A stretch of 64,000 nucleotides of DNA, taken from assembly GCA_014444615.1 (NCBI GenBank), contig PVXE01000001.1, positions 124,001 to 188,000 of the forward strand, read 5' to 3'. Position numbers and translations under genes: made by a program. This document shows, in pieces, positions 1-9,121 of the stretch (position 1 is its first letter; each line of letters opens with the position of its first letter). The stretch comes from Tagaea sp. CACIAM 22H2 (GTDB lineage Bacteria; Pseudomonadota; Alphaproteobacteria; CACIAM-22H2). The notes beneath the pieces were generated by a model. That model saw nothing but the letters and a program-made list of their open reading frames with translations, ran no database searches and was not told the DNA's origin.

Positions 1-245
1 CGCGGATCGCTTTGCAGGGCAAGCGAGAAGGCGCGGTTGGCCTCCGCCGCGTCGCCGCGCGCTACCGCATCGAGCCCGCGCTGGGCAGCCTGCGCCGCGG
101 CTCCGCGAGCGCGTTCGATGCGGACCGGCTCGAAGCCGGGACCCGATGCGAGCGGGTCTTGTGCGCATCCCGCGAGCGCCGCGACGAGCGCGGCCGCAAG
201 ACTCCATTGGCGGAACGTGGTTGACTCGACCGCGATTCGCGACAT
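1..245 (-). CDS. TPR-like lipoprotein, 5' end only (cut by window edge)
   Basis: The ATG at 243-245 on the minus strand opens a frame that runs off the window edge after about 81 residues. The N-terminus is a lipoprotein signal: a short charged start, the hydrophobic run LAAALVAAL, then the lipobox LAGC with Cys27 as the expected lipidation site. After a short linker, an alanine-rich helical stretch ends in GDAAEANRAFSLALQSDP, which fits the start of a TPR repeat. It is therefore probably an envelope-anchored TPR scaffold protein. The rest of the gene lies outside the window, so the specific role is unknown. Confidence 0.6.
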   Translation of the reverse strand, partial: MSRIAVESTTFRQWSLAAALVAALAGCAQDPLASGPGFEPVRIERARGAAAQAAQRGLDAVARGDAAEANRAFSLALQSDP

Positions 246-274
246 GGCTAATTTAATATCAAGAAGCAAGCGCC

Positions 275-424
275 GTGAATACTACCTTCGTTTTGCTGTT
301 GACGTTCTTCACTGCGAACAATCCGCCGACGGCCGCGCTTGCGCACGAATTCGAGGGAAAGGCGGCCTGCGAGCAGGCCGGCCTCGTCGCGACGGAGCGC
401 TTTCGCCACGCGGCGTACATTTAA
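275..424 (+). CDS. Possible small secreted protein with premature stop
   Basis: A GTG-started frame of 49 codons encodes a hydrophobic N-terminus (MNTTFVLLLTFF then ALA) that looks like a signal peptide, followed by HEFEGKAACEQAGLVATERF and a short tail. It stops at TAA 422-424. The same frame continues for nine sense codons (VRYVCVPKA) to TAG at 452-454. That continuation adds a second cysteine and resembles the natural end of short periplasmic proteins with paired cysteines. One substitution from GAA to TAA could have truncated it. The ribosome-binding site is weak. It may be a recent pseudogene or chance; no function can be assigned. Confidence 0.3.
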   Translation: MNTTFVLLLTFFTANNPPTAALAHEFEGKAACEQAGLVATERFRHAAYI

Positions 425-454
425 GTGCGCTATGTCTGCGTGCCAAAGGCGTAG

Positions 455-736
455 GCCGGACGACTCGTCCCGCTGTAGCCTCAGCGTGGTTCCACCCACG
501 GGAGAGTCCGTCCCGTGTTCGCGAAGTTGCGTGTTCTTGCAATCTGTTCCCCGTCACACCCATAGGACAGTTTGATCGGTTTGCGAAAGGGGCGGCGGGG
601 CGAGTGCTCGATCGCCAAGCTGTGCCGGCGGGAGGGATCGCGGAGAATTTGTATTACCTTTAGTTGAAAAGATTAATAAAATCCAGCAAGACACGGCTGG
701 TATACGACACTGAGCGTCAGCGTCGTCGAGCGAAGT
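455..736. other. Intergenic stretch with no supported gene
   Basis: Between the small secreted-protein candidate and the first repeat copy I see no frame with a good start, ribosome-binding site and protein-like composition on either strand. The frames crossing it are arginine and serine rich, as expected of random reading of GC-rich DNA. Confidence 0.5.
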
Positions 737-923
737 CATTTTCCACATAAGGCCTCAAAATGCCTCGATATTGTGAGGAGCGACATTGATATAAAGGTAC
801 AGATGATCCGGGGGACTGGGTTCGCGGCAATGCCGCTCAGGGTTCGAATCCCGCCGCTCCGACCATTACGACGAGAGACGAAGAAGCCCGCCCTGGGAAA
901 CCAGCGGCGGGCTTTGTCGTTTC
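737..923 (+). repeat. Dispersed repeat with tRNA-3'-end-like segment, copy 1
   Basis: This unit recurs at 19419-19608 (nearly identical 3' half), at 33967-34102 (decayed) and at 53003-53067 (3' part only). It starts with an AT-richer segment (TTTTCCACATAAGG onward), then a small GCGGCAATGCCGC hairpin, then GGGTTCGAATCCC and CCGCTCCGACCA ending at 865. The last part looks like the T-loop and acceptor 3' strand of a tRNA with its CCA. No matching 5' acceptor strand or anticodon arm lies upstream, so it is not an intact tRNA gene. A terminator follows. The pattern suits an attachment-site duplication at a tRNA 3' end, but a small-RNA family is also possible. Confidence 0.7.
885..920 (+). terminator. 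Rho-independent-type terminator in repeat copy 1
   Basis: AGCCCGCC pairs with GGCGGGCT, extended by CTGG with CCAG around a GAAA loop and one bulged C, then a T-rich run (TTTGTCGTTT). The same hairpin follows repeat copy 2, and a variant follows copy 4. It also sits downstream of the convergent gene ending at 963. Confidence 0.75.
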
Positions 924-962
924 TATTTCGAATAAATCGAGCGTCGGCCGCCGTTTCACGCA

Positions 963-2042
963 TTATCGGCGCAGAACCTCGCGCATTCGCGCGAGCGCAT
1001 CGAACTCCATTTGTGCAAGCAGGTCGAGCATATCGAGCGGGACCCAGTTCTCGCGGATCAAACCTTCGTGATGCAGGTAGAAATCCATCACCCGCATCGT
1101 CACGGGCTTGCCGCATGGCGGCAGACCGCAGAACCCGCCGCCGGCATGAACGGCATAGACCGACGGCCATCCGCCCGTCACCGAATACGGCCCGTCGCCG
1201 ATCCGGATGTAATGCCCCGCACCGTGCCGCGCGCGTGCGGCTTGCACTTCCTCGAAGCTTCCCTGCGGCCGATGGAAGGCGATGCGGAAAGGCAATTGGT
1301 GACCGTCGACGAACCCGTCGAGGCCGCGTGTGGTGCCGATCCCGGCGGGGCCGTACCACATCATCTTGGGATGCCAGTGCTCCTTTTGCGGCATCGCGAT
1401 CAGGTTTTCGCGATCGAGCCGGCTGCGATCGTCGAACTCGGCGAGCGTACGATGCATCGCGAGGGTTTGCGCGATACTAGCCGTCGCGACACCGGGCGCC
1501 GACGGCAAGAAGCGCACGCCATCGGCGGTGAACGGTGCCGGCCACATTTCGGCGCTACCGAGCGGCGCGGCGAGCGGCCAGACCCCGGCTTGGCGCATGA
1601 CGTCGAGGACGTCCCACAAAAGATTCGCTTGGACCACTCGGCCCGCGTCGTCGTGCTGATAAACTTCGCCGTATCGCAGATAAATCGGGCGATTCGTGGC
1701 TGGGATGCCGAGCCAATCACGCCGCATCGTTCCGCAGTAGTGGCCGATTGCGGCAAGGTAGCGGCGCCCTTGGTAGGTACCGCCGACGAATATAACGTCG
1801 CGGCGTTCGAGATCCGGAAAAGCGGTCTTCAGCGGTCGGAAGGCCTTTGCGAGGGCCTCGGCGTTGCCCGCGCAAAGATTGATCGGATGCGCCACGCGCC
1901 AAGTTGAATCGGCGCTTGCGAGTGCCGCAATGGCGCCTTCCAGCGCCTCGGGCGGTGCCTCGGCCAAGCTTTGAAGACGGTCATGGAAGCCGCGACGCAA
2001 TTCGCCGTCTGGCGTGCCGAGGGGATCAAAATCAGGCACCAT
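963..2042 (-). CDS. Two-domain SnoaL-like (ester cyclase/NTF2-fold) protein
   Basis: A 359-residue protein reads as two tandem SnoaL-like domains, the first at about residues 40-180 and the second at about 210-340. SnoaL-fold proteins bind small hydrophobic or polar substrates in a cone-shaped barrel, and some are hydrolases, isomerases or cyclases. There is no signal peptide, so it is cytoplasmic. The start at 2042 was chosen because revcomp AGGAAG lies just upstream; 19 further in-frame residues before it look non-coding. It is divergent from the importer operon at 2212 and has the same two-domain plan as the gene at 10146, so it probably belongs to the same pathway. The exact reaction is unknown. 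Confidence 0.65.
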   Translation of the reverse strand: MVPDFDPLGTPDGELRRGFHDRLQSLAEAPPEALEGAIAALASADSTWRVAHPINLCAGNAEALAKAFRPLKTAFPDLERRDVIFVGGTYQGRRYLAAIGHYCGTMRRDWLGIPATNRPIYLRYGEVYQHDDAGRVVQANLLWDVLDVMRQAGVWPLAAPLGSAEMWPAPFTADGVRFLPSAPGVATASIAQTLAMHRTLAEFDDRSRLDRENLIAMPQKEHWHPKMMWYGPAGIGTTRGLDGFVDGHQLPFRIAFHRPQGSFEEVQAARARHGAGHYIRIGDGPYSVTGGWPSVYAVHAGGGFCGLPPCGKPVTMRVMDFYLHHEGLIRENWVPLDMLDLLAQMEFDALARMREVLRR

Positions 2043-2211
2043 CTTCCTGCACCTCACTGATCTGAAACGGCATTTTACCGCTTCTGCATTCGTATTCAAG
2101 AATTATTGCATACGTTTGCAAAGTATGCTCCCATTCATTCGCGCGAAGAACTGCAAAGAACATTCGCGACGGATCGATCAACGAACAATCAAAATCGGGA
2201 AGGGCAGGCTC
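2043..2211. promoter_or_regulatory. Divergent promoter region with LacI-like dyad
   Basis: This AT-richer spacer separates the SnoaL gene (minus) from the binding-protein gene (plus). At 2108-2128 it holds an imperfect dyad: GCATAC at one end, GTATGC at the other, and TTTGCAAA in the middle. That resembles operators of LacI-family regulators, and a LacI-family gene lies inside the same operon at 9118. The AGGGCAGG before ATG 2212 is the likely ribosome-binding site. The operator assignment is inferred. Confidence 0.5.
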
Positions 2212-3456
2212 ATGCACAAGACATTGAAAGCGGCCTTGTCGCTGGTGGCTTTGTTGGCCGCCGGCACGGCGCACGCACAGACCAATTGTGGCGCCACGAC
2301 TGGCCGCGTCAACATCGTGGGGAACGAGTTTCCGGCGATCAAGACGGTCGCGGCGAACGCGGCGAAGTGCCAAACGGGGGCGCTGACGGTGAAGTCGAAT
2401 CTCACCGCGAACCACCAGCGCATCAACGTGCAGGGCATGCAGGGCAATCCGGCGGAATATACGTCCGCGGTCATCGCGACCTCGTCCATCGTCGCGCTAA
2501 TGAACGAGAACGTGATTCGGCCGCTGGACGCGCTCGTGGCCGCGCACGGCGCCGACATCCCGAAGAACCAGCTCATCACGATCGACGGCAGGGTGATGGC
2601 GGTTGCGTTCATGGCGAACGCCCAGCATCTTGTTTACCGGAAGGACATTTTGGCCCAGGTCGGCGCGGAGCCGCCGAAGACTTACGAGGACATGATCCGC
2701 GTCGGCAAGCTGATCCGCGAGCGCGGAATCCTGCGCAATCCGATCGGCGGCGCCTATAAGGCGGGATGGGACCTCGCCCAAGAATTCGTCAACATGTACA
2801 CGGGCCAGGGTGGCGAGTTTTTCAAGCCGGGCACTCCCGAGGCGGCGATCAACAATCCGCGCGGCGTCGCGGCGCTCAACACCATGAAGGCGCTGTCCGA
2901 GTTGATGCATCCGGATTTTCTGACGCACGACTCGAACGGCACGTCCGCCGAATGGAAGGCGGGCAACGTCGCGTTGATGAACATGTGGGGTTCGCGCACC
3001 GGCGTGCTGATGGCCCGCGAGGGTAACGATCCTAAGGTGGCCGACAACACCGCGGTCGCCGCGCCGATGACGGTTGGCGGCGGGCGCATCCCGGCTACCA
3101 CGCTGTGGTGGGACGGCTGGACCGTCGCCCGCAACATCTCGGACGAGGACGCGCGTGCCACTTTCCTTGCGATGAAGAACGGGATCTCGCCCGCGATCCT
3201 CAACGACGAGACGATGGGGCAGGCGGTGTGGATGATCGCGGGTTACAAGCCGGCACCCGTCAACCAAGGCGTGATCCAGACCATGGCGATGGGCGCGAAG
3301 CCTTATCCGATGCTTCCTTATATGGGTCTGCTTCACACCGCGCTGGGCGACGGCCTCGCCGCGTTCTTCCAAGGACGCAAGGACGCCGCGACGACGCTCT
3401 CCGACATCGAGAAGGCCTACGCAACGGCGGCCCGGGAAAAAGGCTTCCTAAAGTAA
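2212..3456 (+). CDS. ABC transporter substrate-binding protein, family 1 (carbohydrate type)
   Basis: A 414-residue periplasmic binding protein. The N-terminal signal peptide is clear (MHKTLKAALSLVALLAAGTAHA, cleavage after AHA), and the ATG at 2212 follows a purine-rich AGGGCAGG. The body has the layout of family 1 extracellular solute-binding proteins: an N-terminal lobe, the segment VYRKDILAQVGAEPPKTYEDM typical of the hinge region, and a C-terminal ALSDIEKAY-type end. It captures the substrate for the permeases at 3534 and 4565. Two cysteines near the mature N-terminus (NCGATTG and KCQTG) could form a disulfide. The substrate is not known; the catabolic genes downstream suggest a small polar carbon compound rather than an ordinary sugar. 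Confidence 0.85.
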   Translation: MHKTLKAALSLVALLAAGTAHAQTNCGATTGRVNIVGNEFPAIKTVAANAAKCQTGALTVKSNLTANHQRINVQGMQGNPAEYTSAVIATSSIVALMNENVIRPLDALVAAHGADIPKNQLITIDGRVMAVAFMANAQHLVYRKDILAQVGAEPPKTYEDMIRVGKLIRERGILRNPIGGAYKAGWDLAQEFVNMYTGQGGEFFKPGTPEAAINNPRGVAALNTMKALSELMHPDFLTHDSNGTSAEWKAGNVALMNMWGSRTGVLMAREGNDPKVADNTAVAAPMTVGGGRIPATTLWWDGWTVARNISDEDARATFLAMKNGISPAILNDETMGQAVWMIAGYKPAPVNQGVIQTMAMGAKPYPMLPYMGLLHTALGDGLAAFFQGRKDAATTLSDIEKAYATAAREKGFLK

Positions 3457-3474
3457 GGGAAGCAAGCGACGCGA

Positions 3475-3506
3475 ACGGATCCGGCGGGTAGAGCCGCCGG
3501 ATCCGT
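3475..3506 (+). promoter_or_regulatory. Intra-operon mRNA hairpin after the binding-protein gene
   Basis: ACGGATCCGGCGG and CCGCCGGATCCGT form a perfect 13-bp stem around a 6-nt loop, 19 nt after the binding-protein stop codon. No T tract follows, so it is unlikely to be a full terminator. Such hairpins between a binding-protein gene and its permease genes commonly protect the upstream mRNA or attenuate read-through, giving an excess of binding protein. Confidence 0.7.
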
Positions 3507-3533
3507 CCCTCCATCCCGCGTAAGCGAGGCGCC

Positions 3534-4556
3534 ATGCGGCACGCGACCTTCCTGCGCTTCTTTCTGCCGACGGCCATCGCGATGCTCTTGTTCATCGCTA
3601 TGCCGATCGTCTCGGTCGTCGTCCAGTCGGTCTATGCGCCGCATGACCGGGTGGTCATCGAAGTCGAGAACTGCACGCCCTTTGGCTGCACGAAGTCGAC
3701 GGCGATTGATCAGGCAGCGACGCAGAAGCTGCGCGACGAGAATCCGCTGGGACGGTTCGTCGGCGGCACGATCTACGTCGACCGGTCGCATCTCGCATTC
3801 GCCGAGGTCGCCGAGGCGTGGCGGCAATCCGCGACGGCCGGCGACTTCGCGGCCCGGCTGATGAACTTGCCGTTCTACAAAGCGCTCGCATTCACGCTTA
3901 CCTATCTCGTTTTCGTGACGCCGCTGTCGATTCTGCTCGGACTTCTCGTGGCGCTGGCTGTGAACGCTATCCCGCGGATATTGCGCGGCCCGACGATCTT
4001 CTTTTCGTTGCTGCCGATGATCGTGACGCCGTTGATCGGCGCCCTCATCCTTTTTTGGATGGTTGACTCGCGCGGCATCATCGGCGCCGCCGTGCAATGG
4101 CTCGCTAACGATCCCGACCTGTCGCTGAAGGCGTCGACGCCGCTGACCTGGGTCATGCTGATCGTCTACGGAACTTGGTCCACGGCCCCGTTCGCGTTCG
4201 TCGTCTATTACGCCGGTCTTCAGACGGTGCCGCAGGACACGATCGAAAGCGCAATGCTCGACGGAGCTTCGCGCTGGCATCGATTGCGCTATGTCGTGCT
4301 GCCGCATTTGATGCCGCTGACGACGTTCATGTTCCTGATCAAGATCATGGACAATTTCCGCGTCTTCGAGCCGATCGTCAGTTTCAACGCGGGCGCGCAT
4401 GCGCAGTCGCTGTCGTACTTCATCTATTCGGACCTCGGCGGCGAGACGCGGCTCCTTTCGTCGGCGGCCGCGACCTCGGTTTTGACGGTCGCCGGCGTCC
4501 TCGTTTTGCTATCGCCGGTGCTGGTGCGCACGTGGCGCCAGTTCGGCAAGGCGTGA
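3534..4556 (+). CDS. ABC transporter permease, MalF/UgpA-like
   Basis: A 340-residue inner-membrane permease. The first membrane helix (FFLPTAIAMLLFIAMPIVSVVV) is followed by a large loop of about 85 residues with two cysteines (NCTPFGCTK), as in MalF-type subunits. The transport core comes next. The coupling motif that contacts the ATPase is visible as ESAMLDGASRWHRLRYVVLP. It pairs with the permease at 4565 and the ATPase at 5450. The gap after the binding-protein gene is 77 nt and contains the stable hairpin. Confidence 0.85.
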   Translation: MRHATFLRFFLPTAIAMLLFIAMPIVSVVVQSVYAPHDRVVIEVENCTPFGCTKSTAIDQAATQKLRDENPLGRFVGGTIYVDRSHLAFAEVAEAWRQSATAGDFAARLMNLPFYKALAFTLTYLVFVTPLSILLGLLVALAVNAIPRILRGPTIFFSLLPMIVTPLIGALILFWMVDSRGIIGAAVQWLANDPDLSLKASTPLTWVMLIVYGTWSTAPFAFVVYYAGLQTVPQDTIESAMLDGASRWHRLRYVVLPHLMPLTTFMFLIKIMDNFRVFEPIVSFNAGAHAQSLSYFIYSDLGGETRLLSSAAATSVLTVAGVLVLLSPVLVRTWRQFGKA

Positions 4557-4564
4557 GGAGAGCC

Positions 4565-5446
4565 ATGACCCGCAGCGCCCGCAGCCGCTCCGTGACCCTC
4601 AACGCCTTGATCGTCGGGTTCCTCGCCTTTTGGCTTTTGCTCGCGATCTTCCCGTTCTTTTGGACGCTCTGGGGAAGCTTCAAGGTCGAAGGCGACTTCT
4701 TCTCGAAGGCGACCTGGCAGAATGCGGTTTTCGGTCCGTTGACGCTGCTCGAGCACGGCAGCGCGTTCACGGGCGCCGGCTATCGCGGCGCATGGATACA
4801 GGAGGAGTTCTGGCGCTCGGCGCTCAACTCGCTCGCGGTCGTCGTATGCGTGGTCGTGTTCTCGCTGTCGATCGGCACGCTGGGCGGCTACGCGTTGAGC
4901 CGGTCGACCTATCGATACGCGTTTTGGCTGCTGCTCATCGCGCTGGTGTTCCGGGCGATGCCGCCGATCACGCTGGTGTCGGGCTATCTGCTGCCGTTCT
5001 ACCAATGGAATCTCTGGGGGCATCTGCCGACTGCGATCGTCGTGCTTGTGGCGATCAACCAGCCGTTCACGCTCTGGATGCTGACGTCGTTCTTCCGGAA
5101 CATTCCCAAGGACCTCGACGAAAGCGCGCGCGTCGACGGCTGCACCCAGTTCCAGGCGTTCCGCCACGTGATCATCCCCGTCATGTGGCCGGGCGTTATC
5201 ACGACCGGATTGTTCTCGTTCCTGCTCGCTTACAACGACTTCGTCGTCACCGCGATGCTGCTCTCCAAGCAGAACCAGACGATGATTCCCAAGATCGCGA
5301 GCTTCCTCGGCACGACGCAAACCGAAGGCAACGTGATGTTCGCCGTCTCGTCGGTCGTGTCGGTGACGGCGCCGCTGTTCCTTTTGGTGATGTTTTTCCA
5401 ACGCCAAATCGTCTCCGGCCTCACCGCCGGCGCCGTGAAAGGGTGA
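4565..5446 (+). CDS. ABC transporter permease, MalG/UgpE-like
   Basis: A 293-residue inner-membrane permease with about six hydrophobic helices and the EAA-type coupling loop (DESARVDGCTQFQAFRHVIIP). It starts at ATG 4565, 8 nt after the upstream permease stop, with a GAGGAG ribosome-binding site. An in-frame upstream extension belongs to shadow reading of the preceding gene. It forms the heterodimeric channel with the product of 3534-4556. Confidence 0.87.
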   Translation: MTRSARSRSVTLNALIVGFLAFWLLLAIFPFFWTLWGSFKVEGDFFSKATWQNAVFGPLTLLEHGSAFTGAGYRGAWIQEEFWRSALNSLAVVVCVVVFSLSIGTLGGYALSRSTYRYAFWLLLIALVFRAMPPITLVSGYLLPFYQWNLWGHLPTAIVVLVAINQPFTLWMLTSFFRNIPKDLDESARVDGCTQFQAFRHVIIPVMWPGVITTGLFSFLLAYNDFVVTAMLLSKQNQTMIPKIASFLGTTQTEGNVMFAVSSVVSVTAPLFLLVMFFQRQIVSGLTAGAVKG

Positions 5447-5449
5447 CGC

Positions 5450-6508
5450 ATGGCCGATATCCGGCTCGTGAACCTGTCGAAACGCTGGGGCTCCGTTACG
5501 GGCGTCCGGACGTTGAGCCTCGACATCGCCGACGGCGAGTTCCTCGTGCTGCTCGGGCCCTCGGGCTGCGGCAAGACGACGACGATGCGCATGATCGCTG
5601 GTCTCGAGGACGCGAGCGACGGCGAAATTCGCATCGGGGATCGCCTCGTCAACGATCTCGATCCCAAGGATCGCGACATCGCCATGGTGTTTCAGTCATA
5701 TGGGCTCTACCCCACAATGACGGTGTACGAAAACATCCGTTTCCCGCTGAAAGTGCGCAAAATACCTGAGGCAGATCATCACGAGCGCGTGATGCGCGCG
5801 GCGCGAACGGTCGAGCTCGAGGAATTGCTCGACCGCAAGCCGGCGGCACTGTCGGGCGGACAGCGCCAGCGCGTGGCCCTGGCGCGCGCCATCGTACGAA
5901 AGCCCAAGGTCTTCCTGATGGACGAGCCGTTGTCCAATCTCGACGCCAAATTGCGGGTATCGACCCGCGCCCAAATCAAAAATCTGCACCACGAACTCAA
6001 GACGACGACGATCTACGTCACGCATGACCAAATCGAAGCGATGACGCTCGCCGATCGCGTCGTCGTCATGAACAAGGGTGAGGTCCAGCAGGTCGGAACG
6101 CCGATCGAGATCTATGACCGTCCGGCGAACACTTTTGTTGCGTCGTTCATCGGTAATCCGGCGATGAACTTGCTCGCCGGCGAGATCCGCGCCGGAACCT
6201 TCGAGGCGCCTGGGATGCGGGTCGCCGGATTCACCGTGCCGGACGGGCCGATGACGCTCGGCTTCCGGGCGGAGGATGCGCGCATCGCCGCCGCCGGCGA
6301 AATGAAGGCGCCGGTTTATTCGATGGAGCTGCTTGGCGACGCGTCGATGGTGACCTTGCAGATCGCGCCGGGCAGCTACGCGGCGATCAAGACGCCGAAA
6401 GACTTCGTTGCGCGCATCGGCGATGTGTTGTGCGCCGATCTGCCGGCGTCAATCTGCCATTTGTTCGATCCGGTGACGGGCATTCGAATCGCGGGGGCAG
6501 GCCTGTGA
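5450..6508 (+). CDS. ABC transporter ATP-binding protein, UgpC/MalK-like
   Basis: A 352-residue ATPase with all nucleotide-binding motifs: Walker [10 protein letters not shown] near residue 38, Q-loop VFQSYGLYP, signature LSGGQRQR, Walker B VFLMDEP, D-loop SNLDAKL and H-loop THDQ. The C-terminal 110 residues form the regulatory OB-like domain of the MalK/UgpC group. It starts 3 nt after the permease stop and powers the importer made of 2212, 3534 and 4565. Confidence 0.9.
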   Translation: MADIRLVNLSKRWGSVTGVRTLSLDIADGEFLVLLGPSGCGKTTTMRMIAGLEDASDGEIRIGDRLVNDLDPKDRDIAMVFQSYGLYPTMTVYENIRFPLKVRKIPEADHHERVMRAARTVELEELLDRKPAALSGGQRQRVALARAIVRKPKVFLMDEPLSNLDAKLRVSTRAQIKNLHHELKTTTIYVTHDQIEAMTLADRVVVMNKGEVQQVGTPIEIYDRPANTFVASFIGNPAMNLLAGEIRAGTFEAPGMRVAGFTVPDGPMTLGFRAEDARIAAAGEMKAPVYSMELLGDASMVTLQIAPGSYAAIKTPKDFVARIGDVLCADLPASICHLFDPVTGIRIAGAGL

Positions 6509-7014
6509 GCGAGGCACAAGCCCATCGCGCGCGATCGACGGCGACGCTCGACGCCGTGAAACGTATGGAAGACGCGCTGGCCGCCGGATCGAACGACATG
6601 GCCGCCCATTTCCACGCGGATTTCGTCTGGCGTGGAAATTTCGGCTGCGGCACGAAGCATGGGCTCGATGCGTTCCGGCGGAATTGGCAACTGCCGCTGC
6701 GCGCCGCGTTCTCGGATCGCGTTTACCTTACGGAAAAATTCATCGCCGACGGGGAATGGGCCTCGTGCTTCGGCCGTATCGAGGCGACGCATTCCGGCGC
6801 CTTCATGGGAATTGCACCGACCGGCAAGCGCGTCGCCATTCCCTATATGGATTTCTGGCGCGTCGAGGATGGCCGCATCCGCGATAATCCTGTCTTCGTC
6901 GATTTCGCCGCCGTGCTCGCCCAGCTCGGCCGCGACGTATTCGCGGGCGAGGGCTGGGAAGCCTTCGACCGCGGCGAGAAAACACCGCCCGCCCCGTCCG
7001 GAACGACGAGTTGA
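6505..7014 (+). CDS. Single-domain SnoaL-like/NTF2-fold protein
   Basis: A 169-residue cytoplasmic protein of the SnoaL-like family. The conserved pattern includes [12 protein letters not shown] near the start, [24 protein letters not shown] in the middle and a short C-terminal helix. The GTG start at 6505 overlaps the ATPase stop (GTGA), which implies translational coupling. Reading further upstream would overlap the ATPase gene by 75 nt. It is the second SnoaL-type protein of the cluster. It probably acts on the imported compound or a derivative; the reaction is not known. Confidence 0.75.
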   Translation: MSEAQAHRARSTATLDAVKRMEDALAAGSNDMAAHFHADFVWRGNFGCGTKHGLDAFRRNWQLPLRAAFSDRVYLTEKFIADGEWASCFGRIEATHSGAFMGIAPTGKRVAIPYMDFWRVEDGRIRDNPVFVDFAAVLAQLGRDVFAGEGWEAFDRGEKTPPAPSGTTS

Positions 7015-7025
7015 GGAACGCGAAC

Positions 7026-8336
7026 ATGGCCACAATTTCCCTGAAAAGCGGCAAGCCCGCGCACGAGCGCGCGGAGGACGATTCGAAAGTCCGGGCGACC
7101 GTCGAAGCGATCTTGAAGGATATCGAAACGCGCGGCGACACGGCCGTGCGCGAGTTGGCGCTCAAATTCGATAAGTATGCGCCGCCCGCCTTCCGGCTGA
7201 CCCAATCCGAGATCGAAGCGGCCGTCGCGAAGGTCGGTCGCCGCGACATGGAGGATATCCGCTTCGCGCAAGCGCAGATCCGCCGCTTCGCGCAGGCGCA
7301 GCGCGACAGCATGCGCGACGTCGAGATCGAGACGGTGCCCGGCGTGATCCTCGGTCACCGCAACATTCCGGTCCAGTCGGTCGGCTGCTACGTGCCCGGT
7401 GGCAAGTTCCCGATGGTCGCCTCGGCGCACATGTCGGTGCTTACCGCATCGGTCGCGGGGGTTCCGCGCATCGTCGCCTCGGCGCCGCCGGTCAACGGTG
7501 AGCCGCACCCCGCGATCGTTGCGGCGATGCATCTTGGCGGCGCGCACGAGATCTACGTTCTGGGCGGTATCCAAGCGGTCGGCGCGATGGCGCTCGGCAC
7601 CGAAACGATCCGGCCCGTCGATATGCTGGTCGGCCCCGGCAACGCTTACGTGGCGGAAGCCAAGCGCCAACTCTTTGGTCGTGTTGGGATCGACTTGTTT
7701 GCGGGCCCGACCGAGACGATGGTGATCGCCGACGATACGGTGGACGCTGAGCTATGCGCGACCGATCTGCTCGGTCAGGCCGAGCATGGTTACAACTCGC
7801 CCGCGTGCCTGCTGACCACGTCGCGCAAACTCGCTGAAGAGACGATTCGCGAGGTCGAGCGGCTGCTGAAGATCCTGCCGACGGCGGAAACGGCGGCGGC
7901 GAGCTGGCGCGATTACGGCGACGTGATCCTGTGCGATAGCCACGAGGAGATGCTGCGCGTCGCCAACGAGATGGCGTACGAGCACGTGCAGGTGATGACC
8001 GATCGGGATGATTGGTATCTCGCCAATATGCATTCCTACGGCGCGCTGTTCCTTGGCGCGCGCACGAACGTGGCGAACGGCGATAAGGTGATCGGGACGA
8101 ACCATACGCTGCCCACGCGCCGCGCGGGTCGCTACACGGGCGGGCTTTGGGTCGGCAAGTTCCTGAAGACCCATAGCTACCAGAAGGTCGTCGACGACAG
8201 GGCGGCGGCGCTGATCGGCGAGTACGGATCGCGACTTTGCATGCTCGAAGGATTCGTGGGGCATGCCGAGCAGTGCAACATTCGCGTGCGCCGCTACGGC
8301 GGCAAGAACGTGCCCTACGGCGCGGCGGCGACGTGA
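7026..8336 (+). CDS. Histidinol-dehydrogenase-family oxidoreductase (HpsN-like)
   Basis: A 436-residue zinc- and NAD-dependent alcohol-to-acid dehydrogenase of the HisD family. The expected zinc ligands are Q251, H254, D353 and H413. The catalytic pair E319-H320 and the substrate histidine H360 are also present. No other histidine-biosynthesis gene is nearby. The C-terminal block ([20 protein letters not shown] then [11 protein letters not shown]) matches my memory of the catabolic branch that includes sulfopropanediol 3-dehydrogenase HpsN rather than true HisD. It likely oxidises a terminal alcohol of the imported substrate in two steps. The start at ATG 7026 follows GAGGAACG. Confidence 0.8.
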   Translation: MATISLKSGKPAHERAEDDSKVRATVEAILKDIETRGDTAVRELALKFDKYAPPAFRLTQSEIEAAVAKVGRRDMEDIRFAQAQIRRFAQAQRDSMRDVEIETVPGVILGHRNIPVQSVGCYVPGGKFPMVASAHMSVLTASVAGVPRIVASAPPVNGEPHPAIVAAMHLGGAHEIYVLGGIQAVGAMALGTETIRPVDMLVGPGNAYVAEAKRQLFGRVGIDLFAGPTETMVIADDTVDAELCATDLLGQAEHGYNSPACLLTTSRKLAEETIREVERLLKILPTAETAAASWRDYGDVILCDSHEEMLRVANEMAYEHVQVMTDRDDWYLANMHSYGALFLGARTNVANGDKVIGTNHTLPTRRAGRYTGGLWVGKFLKTHSYQKVVDDRAAALIGEYGSRLCMLEGFVGHAEQCNIRVRRYGGKNVPYGAAAT

Positions 8337-9121
8337 GCGTGCCAGATCCCGCCGCGCCGCGCGTGCCGCGAACACCGTCGTTCCGGCTCGACGGCCGGCG
8401 CGCGCTCGTGACCGGGGCCTCGTCGGGGATCGGCTTCGCCGCCGCGGCGGCGTTGGCGCAAGCGGGGGCCCATGTCGCGATGGTCGCGCGCCGGGCGGCG
8501 GAACTTGAAGCGGCGGTCGCGGCGGTTGTCGCCGAAGGCTGTAGCGCCACCGGCCGGACGCTCGACATCACCGATCTCGACGCGACGGCGGAATTCGTCG
8601 CGCAAAGCGGTCCGTTCGATATTCTCGTCAACTCGGCCGGCATGGCGCGGCACGGGCCGTCGCTCGATACGACACCCGCGGACTACGATGCCGCGATGAA
8701 CCTCAACCTGCGTGCCGCGTATTTCTTGACGCGCGCGGTCGCGCGCGGGTTGATCGCGGCAAACCGGCCCGGCTCGCTGATCAACGTGTCGTCCCAAATG
8801 GGGCACGTCGGCGGCCCTGATCGCGCCGTCTATTGCGCCAACAAGCACGCGCTCGAAGGGATGACCAAGGCGATGGCCCTCGAATGGGGCCGCTACTGGA
8901 TCCGTGTGAACACGCTGTGCCCGACCTTCATCCGCACCCCGCTCGCCGAACGAACGCTGGCCGATCCAGAGCGCAAGGCGTGGATCCTCTCGAAGATAAA
9001 GCTTGGCCGCATCGGCGAAGTCGAAGATGTCATGGGGCCGGTCGTTTTTCTCGCCTCGGACGCGTCGGCTCTCGTGACCGGCACGCATTTGCTTGTCGAC
9101 GGCGGGTGGACGGCGGAATGA
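8333..9121 (+). CDS. SDR-family NAD(P)-dependent oxidoreductase
   Basis: A 262-residue classical short-chain dehydrogenase. The Rossmann motif TGASSGIG is at residues 27-34. NSAGMA, the serine-containing NVSSQMG segment and the catalytic YCANK follow, and the C-terminus ends LLVDGGW. The GTG start at 8333 overlaps the dehydrogenase stop (GTGA). It probably oxidises a secondary alcohol of the same substrate that the HisD-family enzyme handles. A HisD-type plus SDR pair is known from dihydroxypropanesulfonate breakdown, which is suggestive but not proof. Confidence 0.85.
   Translation: MSVPDPAAPRVPRTPSFRLDGRRALVTGASSGIGFAAAAALAQAGAHVAMVARRAAELEAAVAAVVAEGCSATGRTLDITDLDATAEFVAQSGPFDILVNSAGMARHGPSLDTTPADYDAAMNLNLRAAYFLTRAVARGLIAANRPGSLINVSSQMGHVGGPDRAVYCANKHALEGMTKAMALEWGRYWIRVNTLCPTFIRTPLAERTLADPERKAWILSKIKLGRIGEVEDVMGPVVFLASDASALVTGTHLLVDGGWTAE

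Noticed and set aside
37..663. 208-codon plus-strand frame
   Set aside because: It is arginine-, serine- and alanine-rich with no family resemblance, and it overlaps the lipoprotein gene on the other strand.
789..865. Intact tRNA gene ending at CCA 865
   Set aside because: The T-loop and acceptor 3' part look right, but no 5' acceptor strand (CGGAGCG expected), D-arm or anticodon arm is present in the preceding 80 bases, and the T stem pairs over only 3 bp.
4175..4564. N-terminal extension of the MalG-like permease
   Set aside because: It overlaps the upstream permease gene and has arginine-rich random composition; ATG 4565 has a ribosome-binding site.
7026..8336. hisD of histidine biosynthesis
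   Set aside because: No his genes are adjacent. The neighbours are an importer and catabolic enzymes, and the C-terminal block resembles the catabolic HpsN group.
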